Origin: Deltaproteobacteria bacterium
Lineage (GTDB): Bacteria > Desulfobacterota > GWC2-55-46 > UBA9637
DNA: 6,415 bases
Assembly (NCBI GenBank): GCA_016234985.1
Contig: JACRNK010000023.1
Coordinates: forward strand, 1 to 6,415
Direction of reading: 5' to 3'
Part shown: positions 1 to 6,415 of the stretch, one piece after another
Position numbering within the stretch: the stretch's first letter is position 1
How the letters are laid out: every line of letters starts with the position of its first letter
The notes under the pieces: generated by a model
Databases searched by the model: none
Seen by the model: only the letters and a program-made list of their open reading frames with translations
Told to the model about the DNA's origin: nothing
Translations under genes and position numbers: made by a program

Positions 1-179
1 GCAATCTTCTGGCAGATAAGGCCGCTCTTGCCCATGCCGGTTATGACGACCTTGCCTGTTGAATTCAAAATCAGGTCAATGGCCTTTGAAAAATTTCCGT
101 CAAGCCTTGCGGCAAGGCTGGATACGGCATCGGCCTCTATTTTTAAGACGCGTTTGGCGGTTGAGATGGATTTGTCCAT
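1..179 (-). CDS. kdsD: Arabinose-5-phosphate isomerase, N-terminal part (cut by window edge)
   Basis: Members of this family (KdsD/KpsF/GutQ) interconvert ribulose 5-phosphate and arabinose 5-phosphate in the cytoplasm, the first committed step of KDO synthesis for LPS. Only 59 complete codons are present; the remainder lies beyond position 1. The translation starts MDKSISTAKRVLKIEADAVS and reaches VVITGMGKSGLICQKI at residues 44-59, the glycine-rich sugar-phosphate-binding start of an SIS domain. A short helical lead-in before the SIS fold is usual for the family. The residue after GKSGLI is Cys, where Gly or Ala is common. The ATG at 177-179 is the only reasonable start, but no Shine-Dalgarno sequence is visible in the 23 bases after the toxin stop, so expression probably depends on the upstream operon. 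Identity rests on the SIS motif together with the kdsA/kdsB neighbourhood. The usual CBS domains cannot be checked. Confidence 0.88.
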   Translation of the reverse strand, partial: MDKSISTAKRVLKIEADAVSSLAARLDGNFSKAIDLILNSTGKVVITGMGKSGLICQKI

Positions 180-202
180 ATGGTTTAAGGCTGCCGGTTT
201 TT

Positions 203-469
203 TTATTTATAAACATTTCCCCTGAAATCAACTGTATCAACAAAGATGGTTCTTGATTCAATGTCAGTTTTCACAACAATTCTGACCTTCCCTTTTCGGA
301 TGCGATAATAGCCATCCCACTCTCCATGCAACCTTTTAACATCTATATTAATGTTTGAGCCTGTTATCCTGAGGATAAAATTCTTGATTGACTCTTTAAC
401 TCTGTCTCTCATTCCATGTTCTTCTATAAAATTATTCGCCCTTCTTGAATATTCTACATTCCATATCAT
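203..469 (-). CDS. RelE/ParE-superfamily toxin
   Basis: This 88-residue protein has the size and pattern of a type II toxin of the RelE fold, typically a ribosome-dependent mRNA endonuclease in the cytoplasm neutralised by a cognate antitoxin. Visible signs are the N-terminal WNVEYSRRANNFIEE helix start, the central LHGEWDGYYRIRKGKVRIV strand segment (residues 48-65), and the C-terminal IFVDTVDFRGNVYK. Basic residues R56, K61 and R63, and terminal R83 and Y87, sit where RelE toxins carry their active-site Arg and Tyr residues. This is a positional match by eye, not an alignment. Its ATG overlaps the antitoxin stop by four bases (ATGA), the classic arrangement for coupled antitoxin-toxin translation. 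It sits inside the KDO operon between kdsA and kdsD. A ParE-type gyrase inhibitor is the main alternative. Confidence 0.82.
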   Translation of the reverse strand: MIWNVEYSRRANNFIEEHGMRDRVKESIKNFILRITGSNINIDVKRLHGEWDGYYRIRKGKVRIVVKTDIESRTIFVDTVDFRGNVYK

Positions 470-657
470 AGCTCTATCTTCTCTGTATATACCGATTTTT
501 TTTCAGGCCCTTTATATCGGCTGACAATATCCCTCATCTCTTTGTCAGAGATATTAGGAAAAAATATGAGCCGCATTTTTATTAACTCCTCTTCCAATGC
601 CTCCTTCACGGATTCCTTGATGACCGTCTTTAATTCCTTATGGCTTGCTGTTTGCAT
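466..657 (-). CDS. Antitoxin partner of the RelE-type toxin
   Basis: This is a 63-residue acidic/basic helical protein immediately upstream of the RelE-like toxin, with a four-base overlap. Residues 8-27 (ELKTVIKESVKEALEEELIK) look like a long amphipathic helix. The tail, GPEKKSVYTEKIEL, resembles the extended C-terminal segment by which small antitoxins wrap their RelE-family partner. No ribbon-helix-helix or helix-turn-helix domain is obvious, so I cannot say whether it autoregulates through DNA binding. The ATG at 655-657 is supported by a good Shine-Dalgarno sequence seven bases or so upstream. The gene lies 49 bases after the kdsA stop. No convincing private promoter is visible in that gap, so the pair may be transcribed as part of the KDO operon or from a promoter inside kdsA. 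Function is inferred from size, order and overlap. Confidence 0.75.
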   Translation of the reverse strand: MQTASHKELKTVIKESVKEALEEELIKMRLIFFPNISDKEMRDIVSRYKGPEKKSVYTEKIEL

Positions 658-662
658 GTTAC

Positions 663-669
663 ACCCTCC
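663..669 (-). promoter_or_regulatory. Shine-Dalgarno site of the antitoxin gene
   Basis: On the minus strand GGAGGGT precedes the ATG at 657 at normal spacing. It is much stronger than anything seen ahead of kdsA or kdsD, so the antitoxin would be translated efficiently relative to its neighbours. Confidence 0.7.
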
Positions 670-706
670 ATTTGCTTTTTTATTATTATCTGTCTCCTTG
701 CTACGG

Positions 707-1525
707 CTATCTTCTTTTCACCACCCCATCTATCTCCTTCAACTGCTTCAGCAGCGCCGGAAGATTTTTGAGAGCCAGCGAATTCGGGCCGTCGCAGAGC
801 GCCTTTTCAGGGTTTGAATGAACCTCCATAAAGATGCCGTCAACGCCGACAGCAACTGCCGCCCGCGCCAGATATTCCACCATATCCCGCTGTCCGCCGG
901 ATGATGCGCCGAGTCCGCCTGGAATCTGAACGCTGTGCGTTGCGTCAAATATCACTGGGCACATCCGGCGCATAATCGGGATTGACCTGAAATCAACCAC
1001 CAGATTATTATAGCCGAACGATGCGCCGCGCTCCGTGATGGTTATATTTTTGTTTCCGGTTGAAACGGCTTTATCAATTATTTGTTTAACATCCCACGGC
1101 GCAAGAAACTGCCCCTTTTTAATATTTACAATTTTACCTGTCTTTGCCGCCGCTAATATCAAGTCCGTCTGTCTGCAAAGAAATGCCGGTATCTGGATAA
1201 CATCCGCAACCTTTGCAACTGCTTTGACATCTTCTGCAGAGTGGACATCGGTAAGAACCGGTAGGTGAAATTTCTTTTTTACCTCCGCCAATATTGCAAG
1301 CCCTTTTTCAAGCCCCGGCCCTCTGTATGATTTTACCGATGTTCTGTTAGCCTTGTCATAAGAGGCTTTGAAGATGAGCGGGATTTTCAGTTTGCCTGTT
1401 ATGGTCTTGAGCTGCGCCGCAATTGCAAAGGTTGTTTTCTCATCCTCTATCACGCATGGCCCTGCTATCAAAACAAAAGGGGCATTGCCCCCGATTTTAA
1501 TATTTTTGATCTTTACAAATCTCAT
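707..1525 (-). CDS. kdsA: 3-deoxy-8-phosphooctulonate synthase (KDO-8-phosphate synthase)
   Basis: It condenses phosphoenolpyruvate with arabinose 5-phosphate to give KDO-8-phosphate in the cytoplasm. The 272-residue product has the usual family length and a complete TIM-barrel signature: IAGPCVIEDE (20-29), FKASYDKANRTS (52-63), TDVH (92-95), IQIPAFLCRQTDL (110-122), KKGQFLAPWD (136-145), TERGASFGYNNLVVDFRS (164-181), DATHSVQIPGG (194-204) and GIFMEVHSNPEKALCDGPN (230-248). Cys24 in GPC, with His197, Glu234 and Asp245, corresponds to the metal site of the metal-dependent class (Aquifex-like). The metal-independent E. coli type has Asn at the Cys position. The ATG at 1523-1525 fits the family N terminus, although the upstream Shine-Dalgarno sequence is weak. 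The gene lies between two toxin-antitoxin-type insertions. Its substrate would come from the adjacent kdsD product. Confidence 0.97.
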   Translation of the reverse strand: MRFVKIKNIKIGGNAPFVLIAGPCVIEDEKTTFAIAAQLKTITGKLKIPLIFKASYDKANRTSVKSYRGPGLEKGLAILAEVKKKFHLPVLTDVHSAEDVKAVAKVADVIQIPAFLCRQTDLILAAAKTGKIVNIKKGQFLAPWDVKQIIDKAVSTGNKNITITERGASFGYNNLVVDFRSIPIMRRMCPVIFDATHSVQIPGGLGASSGGQRDMVEYLARAAVAVGVDGIFMEVHSNPEKALCDGPNSLALKNLPALLKQLKEIDGVVKRR

Positions 1526-1569
1526 GGATATTCTTTTTCAGTTGCCTTCAGATATTTTTCAGCAGAAAC

Positions 1570-1788
1570 CTATCTCCATTCACTCCTTATTCTCCGTTGA
1601 AACTCCAAAGGGTCGTCCTCCAAATGCACTATGCCTGCATAATTTTTCAACCTTTCTCTGGACATTATTTTCTGCCGTGATTCCAACATCCGTTCAATTT
1701 CTTGCCACTCATTATAGTTGATAATAACTTCCGACGGCCTGTTATTTTCGTCCAACACTATTTTCTTATGAACGGTTTTAATCATCAT
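1570..1788 (-). CDS. Lone antitoxin-like protein (Phd/YefM- or VapB-associated type)
   Basis: This 72-residue protein begins MMIKTVHKKIVLDENNRPSE, a short strand-turn start typical of small antitoxins that sit before PIN-domain toxins. Next comes a VIINYNEWQEIERMLE helix and a C-terminal tail ending LEDDPLEFQRRIRSEWR, which resembles the toxin-binding tail of that group. I recognise the pattern but cannot name a defined family with certainty. The frame is open further upstream to 1830, overlapping pyrG. The ATG at 1786-1788 is preferred because a perfect AAGGAGG lies eight bases before it and because the protein pattern starts there. It begins four bases after the pyrG stop. No toxin ORF follows: only 44 bases separate it from kdsA, so the partner is missing or encoded elsewhere. 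It could instead be a solitary regulator. Confidence 0.7.
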   Translation of the reverse strand: MMIKTVHKKIVLDENNRPSEVIINYNEWQEIERMLESRQKIMSRERLKNYAGIVHLEDDPLEFQRRIRSEWR

Positions 1789-1792
1789 CGCA

Positions 1793-4212
<2,420 letters not shown>

Positions 4213-4220
4213 TGCCTTCA

Positions 4221-4248
4221 AATATATCAAACCACGATTTTATGTCAA
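4221..4248 (-). promoter_or_regulatory. Predicted sigma-70 promoter of the kdsB-pyrG-kdsA-kdsD operon
   Basis: On the minus strand a perfect TTGACA (4243-4248) is followed, after 16 bases, by TATATT (4221-4226), one mismatch from consensus. The -10 box ends eight bases before the kdsB ATG at 4212. Transcription would therefore start about one to three bases before the ATG, giving a nearly leaderless mRNA with no room for a Shine-Dalgarno interaction. The site also lies directly beside the inverted repeat at 4251-4351. This is a pattern-based prediction only. Confidence 0.6.
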
Positions 4249-4250
4249 GA

Positions 4251-4351
4251 GAAGTTAGTTGACCCCGTTAGAAGGCTCCTTATTGGAGGCACATGCTTCT
4301 TTTGCATCTTTATTACCTTCGGCTGGCAGCCTTCTAAACGGGGTTGACTTC
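4251..4351. repeat. Imperfect inverted repeat next to the kdsB promoter
   Basis: The left arm (about 4251-4277, core CCCCGTTAGAAGGCT) and right arm (about 4328-4351, core AGCCTTCTAAACGGGG) are complementary apart from a one-base length difference and a few mismatches towards the outer ends. The roughly 50-base interior contains smaller complementary pieces such as CTCC/GGAG around TTATT, and GGCTG-G-CAGCC at the right arm. No ORF or transposase fragment is inside. It resembles a small non-autonomous palindromic element, but the arms start only three bases from the -35 box, so a regulatory or transcript-structure role is possible. I do not recognise it as a known riboswitch. Confidence 0.7.
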
Positions 4352-4391
4352 CATTATCCGGCAGATTATGTTATTAAAATCTAAAGTAACA

Positions 4392-4414
4392 GGAGCAGAC
4401 TACAAAAAATTATG
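4392..4414. repeat. Left copy of a short direct repeat flanking the REP-like cluster
   Basis: GGAGCAGACTACAAAAAATT followed by ATG closely matches the sequence at 4701-4727, which has GGAGCAAGACTACG and then an A-run and TATTATG. In the right copy the GGAGC is the end of a REP-like unit, so the left copy may be the edge of a decayed unit that has lost its hairpin. Confidence 0.45.
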
Positions 4415-4490
4415 GTTCTTTCGTATTTTAGTTGAATGTCGGTTCTTAATTATTTATCAATAACAATCCGGTATGTGAACAACACTATGA

Positions 4491-4705
4491 GCCTCGTAGA
4501 GGCGATCTGTTTGTAGAATCAAAATGTATAACCCGAAACAAAGCTCCGTAGGAGCGACCTACAAACAGGTCGCTCCTACGGAGCAAAAAAACAAAAAGCC
4601 ATACCAAAAGCCTCGTAGAGGCGATCTGTTTGTAGACAGGTCGCTCCTATGGAGCTAAAACATTTTTGAAAATTTATTTCTACAAACAGCATGCTCCTAC
4701 GGAGC
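4491..4705. repeat. Cluster of REP-like palindromic units in alternating orientation
   Basis: About six copies of a unit of roughly 26 bases are present. A forward copy is at 4491-4516, a head-to-head pair at 4543-4584, a second pair at 4610-4655, and a single reverse copy at 4680-4705. Each unit has a five-base stem (GCTCC-GTA-GGAGC or GCCTC-GTA-GAGGC) followed by GACCTGTTTGTAG or GATCTGTTTGTAG. Stem changes are paired on both sides, so base-pairing is kept. The GCCTC stem always goes with GATCT and the GCTCC stem with GACCT in complete units, defining two subtypes. The last copy has AGCAT in place of AGGTC. Spacers are AT-rich and unrelated. Layout is that of a BIME-type array, with no gene inside. 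Confidence 0.88.
4536..4584 (-). terminator. Possible bidirectional-repeat hairpin serving as terminator of the cytochrome operon
   Basis: GCTCCGTAGGAGCGACCT (4543-4560) and its exact complement (4567-4584) form an 18-bp perfect stem around six bases. Read on the minus strand the hairpin is followed by TTTGTTT (4542 to 4536). It lies about 330 bases past the stop of the minus-strand gene at 4911 and upstream of kdsB, so it could stop read-through. The T-tract is interrupted and the hairpin is part of the repeat cluster, so termination may be incidental. Confidence 0.35.
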
Positions 4706-4727
4706 AAGACTACGAAAAAATATTATG
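4701..4727. repeat. Right copy of the short direct repeat flanking the REP-like cluster
   Basis: It pairs with 4392-4414, sharing GGAGCA, GACTAC, an A-run and TTATG with small indels. It starts inside the last REP-like unit and continues beyond it, so the shared sequence is more than the unit itself. Confidence 0.45.
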
Positions 4728-4733
4728 CAGCTT

Positions 4734-4768
4734 GCCCGACCCAACCTTCGGTTGGGTGCCCCGTGGGC
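4734..4768. repeat. Strong isolated hairpin between the REP-like cluster and the small plus-strand ORF
   Basis: ACCCAACC (4739-4746) pairs perfectly with GGTTGGGT (4750-4757) around TTC. Outer GCCC (4734-4737) and GGGC (4765-4768) can add a second stem. Neither strand has a T-run immediately after it, so it does not look like an intrinsic terminator. It may be another dispersed repeat or a leader structure for the ORF starting at 4783. Confidence 0.55.
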
Positions 4769-4782
4769 GTATTTAAAATTTC

Positions 4783-4929
4783 ATGGAAGATAAAGACCAC
4801 ATAAAACCAAAACGGGCCGTCGGCTTAAGGGTCTTCGGCAGCATTCTGGTTTTTCTCGGAATGCTCAATATTATGTTTTCCTTGAAGGCAGGGATAGAGG
4901 TTCAGGGTTTTTATATCATCATGATGTAA
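4783..4929 (+). CDS. Small single-helix membrane protein (48 residues), unrecognised
   Basis: The frame from the ATG at 4783 encodes MEDKDHIKPKRAVGLRVFGS, then a hydrophobic stretch and a short tail, GIEVQGFYIIMM. Residues 1-11 are charged and residues about 13-34 (VGLRVFGSILVFLGMLNIMFSL) would make one membrane helix. The basic cluster before the helix suggests the N terminus stays in the cytoplasm. An in-frame stop at 4774-4776 makes this the first possible ATG. No Shine-Dalgarno sequence is visible, which weakens the call. It is the only plus-strand gene candidate and overlaps the 3' end of the minus-strand gene at 4911 by 19 bases, tail to tail. The charged-head, helix, short-tail pattern is more protein-like than chance frames here, but I know no named family for it. 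Confidence 0.5.
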   Translation: MEDKDHIKPKRAVGLRVFGSILVFLGMLNIMFSLKAGIEVQGFYIIMM

Positions 4930-5549
4930 ACCGCACTCCCCTGTTTTACGGCAACCCCCTTAAATAACCACTTGTCATCAACCGCTATATCTTTTACAGC
5001 CCTTGTAATATTTTTGCTGTGTATCATTTTGATGAGATAAACAGCCTTCTTTATATTTCTGCCTTCATACATCGGTGCAGTATCTTTGTTTAAATATTCC
5101 ATCTCTGCTTCAATAACAACATCTATCCTCTTTATGTAAAATGCCGTTGGATTATCCATATTCAGCTCTCTGGCAGCATTTACTATCCTGTATTTCATGC
5201 CGGAGATAAAAACAAACTTCTCGGGCCAAACGGAATTCAGGTCAAATGACGGCTGGGCTGAATCAAAAGATGCCTTTTGTTCGTCATAGGCCTGTTTTGC
5301 AAGTTCATCTTTTTTTGCGCTGCTGTCTTTGAGGTCGTAAGACCTCCTTTCTATAAATAATTTCCGCTTCCGGGAGACAGAATTCAAATCATATATAACA
5401 TCAAAATTTCTGTCCCTCACAGCCTTTATATAAAGTTCAGCCGCCTCTTGCGCCGCCTTCCTGTCACCCCCCATCAGCAATATATAATACAAACCTATTG
5501 CGGCAATCAGGATGATAACAACAGACAGGATAATCCTTTTCTTCGGCAT
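4911..5549 (-). CDS. Membrane-anchored extracytoplasmic protein of unknown function, coupled to cytochrome b
   Basis: I do not recognise this 212-residue protein. Residues 1-5 are basic (MPKKR) and residues 6-26 form a single hydrophobic helix, an uncleaved anchor or signal peptide. The rest would then be outside the cytoplasmic membrane. The soluble part opens with a helical region, AAQEAAELYIKAVRDRNFDVIYDL (32-55), which resembles the start of NTF2-like/DUF4878-type periplasmic domains. A lysine-rich helical stretch follows (about 60-95), then alternating strands to the end (WLFKGVAVKQGSAVYIMMI). There is no cysteine, no haem motif and no lipobox. It starts one base after the cytochrome b stop (TGATATG), with GAGG about nine bases upstream inside that gene, so translation is likely coupled. 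An accessory or assembly role for the cytochrome complex is inferred from position only. Confidence 0.8.
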   Translation of the reverse strand: MPKKRIILSVVIILIAAIGLYYILLMGGDRKAAQEAAELYIKAVRDRNFDVIYDLNSVSRKRKLFIERRSYDLKDSSAKKDELAKQAYDEQKASFDSAQPSFDLNSVWPEKFVFISGMKYRIVNAARELNMDNPTAFYIKRIDVVIEAEMEYLNKDTAPMYEGRNIKKAVYLIKMIHSKNITRAVKDIAVDDKWLFKGVAVKQGSAVYIMMI

Positions 5550-5550
5550 A

Positions 5551-6415
5551 TCACCAAACCTCGTTTGGATAATACCAGTGCCTCATCATCCACTCATTAT
5601 CATTCAAAAGCGGAAGTTTTGAGCGGTCTTTAAAGAATTGCGGAGGAATTCCGAGCCTTTCGCCTTTTGATATATTGTGGCAGGAATTGCAGCCGAATGT
5701 CGGGGAATTATAATTACCAAGATAGAGAAGACCGGCAAAAATAATGGTAATAACAGCAACAAGAACCCCTGTGGCAATCTTGCCTGTAAAACTATTTCTC
5801 ATCAGTCTATGCCAGACAAGTCTTATGCCGGTTGCCCTTGGATGCGCTTCATAAGATTCTTCCTCGCCAACTTTGCCTTTTAAATAATACGGCATAAATG
5901 CAGCCAGAAAAAGTATTATAAGCGGCGCAAATATGGATATAAACGGAAGCCACGGGCTGTTCTTCAGATACATAAACGGCAGGAGGATTGTTAAAAAATA
6001 CCATTCAGGCGCAATAATATTTGCGCCTTCGAGAGGCATCGGCACTTCCTGCGGGTCAGCGGAAGGGATTTGCAGCGCTGTTGAAAGAGAAAACAAAAGT
6101 ATTAAGAAGGGAATGGTTATAAGGGTATGCTTTACGAGGTAGCCAAAAATACCGCGCTTCCTCAGCTTGGCAAGCATATGATAGTCAGCCAGCACAAATG
6201 TGATTATGGGGAATACGAGTATATGAAGGACATAATATCTTGGAACGGTATATGAATCTATAAAAAACGCCTTTAAATCCGGCCCGATGACAGGAATCGT
6301 TGCAAAATAATTCGGAACCATTTCCAAAAACCAGTAGCCCTTCCATTCCCACGGAATTATCAAGCCTGTGGCAATTAGAAGAAAGAGCGGGAGAAGAAGC
6401 AGAAAACCTGTCAGC
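5551..6415 (-). CDS. Cytochrome b (fused b6/subunit IV type) with C-terminal c-type haem motif, 5'-truncated by the window
   Basis: This is the quinol-oxidising membrane subunit of a bc-type complex, passing electrons from quinol through b haems. The frame is open through position 6415, giving 287 residues; the N-terminal helices lie outside. Counting from the first visible codon, helix C ends in TGLIIPWEWKGYW (16-28). Helix D carries His64 and His79 with 14 residues between them, the spacing of cytochrome b6 rather than mitochondrial-type cytochrome b (13). The subunit IV-like half has ADPQEVPMPLEG and the quinol-site PEWY motif (136-139). After three further hydrophobic segments comes a C-terminal extension with CNSCH (242-246; 5677-5691), a single covalent haem c site on the periplasmic side, followed by EWMMRHWYYPNEVW. 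That ending resembles the W-x3-H-x2-P region of small c-type domains, but cut short. The Met and His residues there are candidate distal haem ligands. Confidence 0.93.
   Translation of the reverse strand, partial: LTGFLLLLPLFLLIATGLIIPWEWKGYWFLEMVPNYFATIPVIGPDLKAFFIDSYTVPRYYVLHILVFPIITFVLADYHMLAKLRKRGIFGYLVKHTLITIPFLILLFSLSTALQIPSADPQEVPMPLEGANIIAPEWYFLTILLPFMYLKNSPWLPFISIFAPLIILFLAAFMPYYLKGKVGEEESYEAHPRATGIRLVWHRLMRNSFTGKIATGVLVAVITIIFAGLLYLGNYNSPTFGCNSCHNISKGERLGIPPQFFKDRSKLPLLNDNEWMMRHWYYPNEVW
5559..5562 (-). promoter_or_regulatory. Shine-Dalgarno site of the 212-residue gene, inside the cytochrome b 3' end
   Basis: GAGG on the minus strand lies nine bases before the ATG at 5549 and within the last codons (NEVW) of cytochrome b. 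This supports the start choice and coupled translation. Confidence 0.5.

Noticed and set aside
658..706. Private promoter for the antitoxin-toxin pair
   Set aside because: GATAAT-like sequences occur on the minus strand, but no acceptable -35 box at proper spacing accompanies them.
4213..4230. TTG start six codons upstream for kdsB
   Set aside because: It would overlap the predicted -10 box and adds residues not expected at the KdsB N terminus. The ATG at 4212 gives the standard start.
4251..4351. Riboswitch ahead of kdsB
   Set aside because: The predicted promoter lies between this structure and kdsB, so the structure would not be in the kdsB mRNA. No known riboswitch core was recognised.
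4368..4463. 31-residue plus-strand frame (MLLKSKVTGADYKKLWFF...)
   Set aside because: It is short, has no Shine-Dalgarno sequence, overlaps a repeat copy and has no recognisable pattern. A chance frame in AT-rich DNA is more likely.
4491..4705. Repeated 26-base units with spacers, superficially like a CRISPR array
   Set aside because: Units alternate in orientation, are themselves palindromic, have spacers of irregular length that are AT-rich and sometimes absent, and no cas gene is nearby. REP-like array fits better.

Overview
The window looks like chromosomal DNA of a Gram-negative, LPS-making bacterium with a respiratory cytochrome b complex. All recognisable genes lie on the minus strand except one small plus-strand ORF. 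Genes for CMP-KDO synthesis, a cytochrome b with a C-terminal c-type haem motif, and many palindromic intergenic repeats would suit a Nitrospirota- or Deltaproteobacteria-like lineage. That placement is an impression, not a demonstrated assignment.

Positions 1-4212 hold an apparent operon read right to left: kdsB, pyrG, a lone antitoxin-like gene, kdsA, an antitoxin/RelE-type toxin pair, and the start of kdsD, which runs off the left edge. The metabolic genes form one pathway. KdsD makes arabinose 5-phosphate, KdsA condenses it with PEP to KDO-8-phosphate, and KdsB activates KDO with CTP, which PyrG supplies. KdsC, the phosphatase, is not in the window. Toxin-antitoxin-type genes occupy both the pyrG/kdsA and kdsA/kdsD junctions. 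kdsB carries an in-frame palindromic repeat of about 73 bp that encodes about 25 extra residues. Its predicted promoter lies so close to the ATG that the mRNA would be almost leaderless.

Positions 4249-4782 contain no gene I can support but are packed with repeats. There is an imperfect inverted repeat (4251-4351) abutting the kdsB promoter, a cluster of alternating REP-like units (4491-4705) that includes an 18-bp perfect hairpin, a pair of short related flanking sequences, and a separate strong hairpin (4734-4768). A probable 48-residue single-helix membrane protein follows on the plus strand (4783-4929). It overlaps the next minus-strand gene tail to tail.

Positions 4911-6415 hold the end of a respiratory operon on the minus strand. 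It consists of a 5'-truncated cytochrome b (fused b6/subunit IV type, PEWY motif, C-terminal CXXCH) and, one base later, an unrecognised membrane-anchored protein of 212 residues.

I found no tRNA, rRNA, CRISPR array, transposase or recognisable riboswitch. The best candidates for something under-described are the repeat inside kdsB, the two-subtype REP-like cluster, the inverted repeat at the kdsB promoter, and the small convergent membrane-protein ORF.
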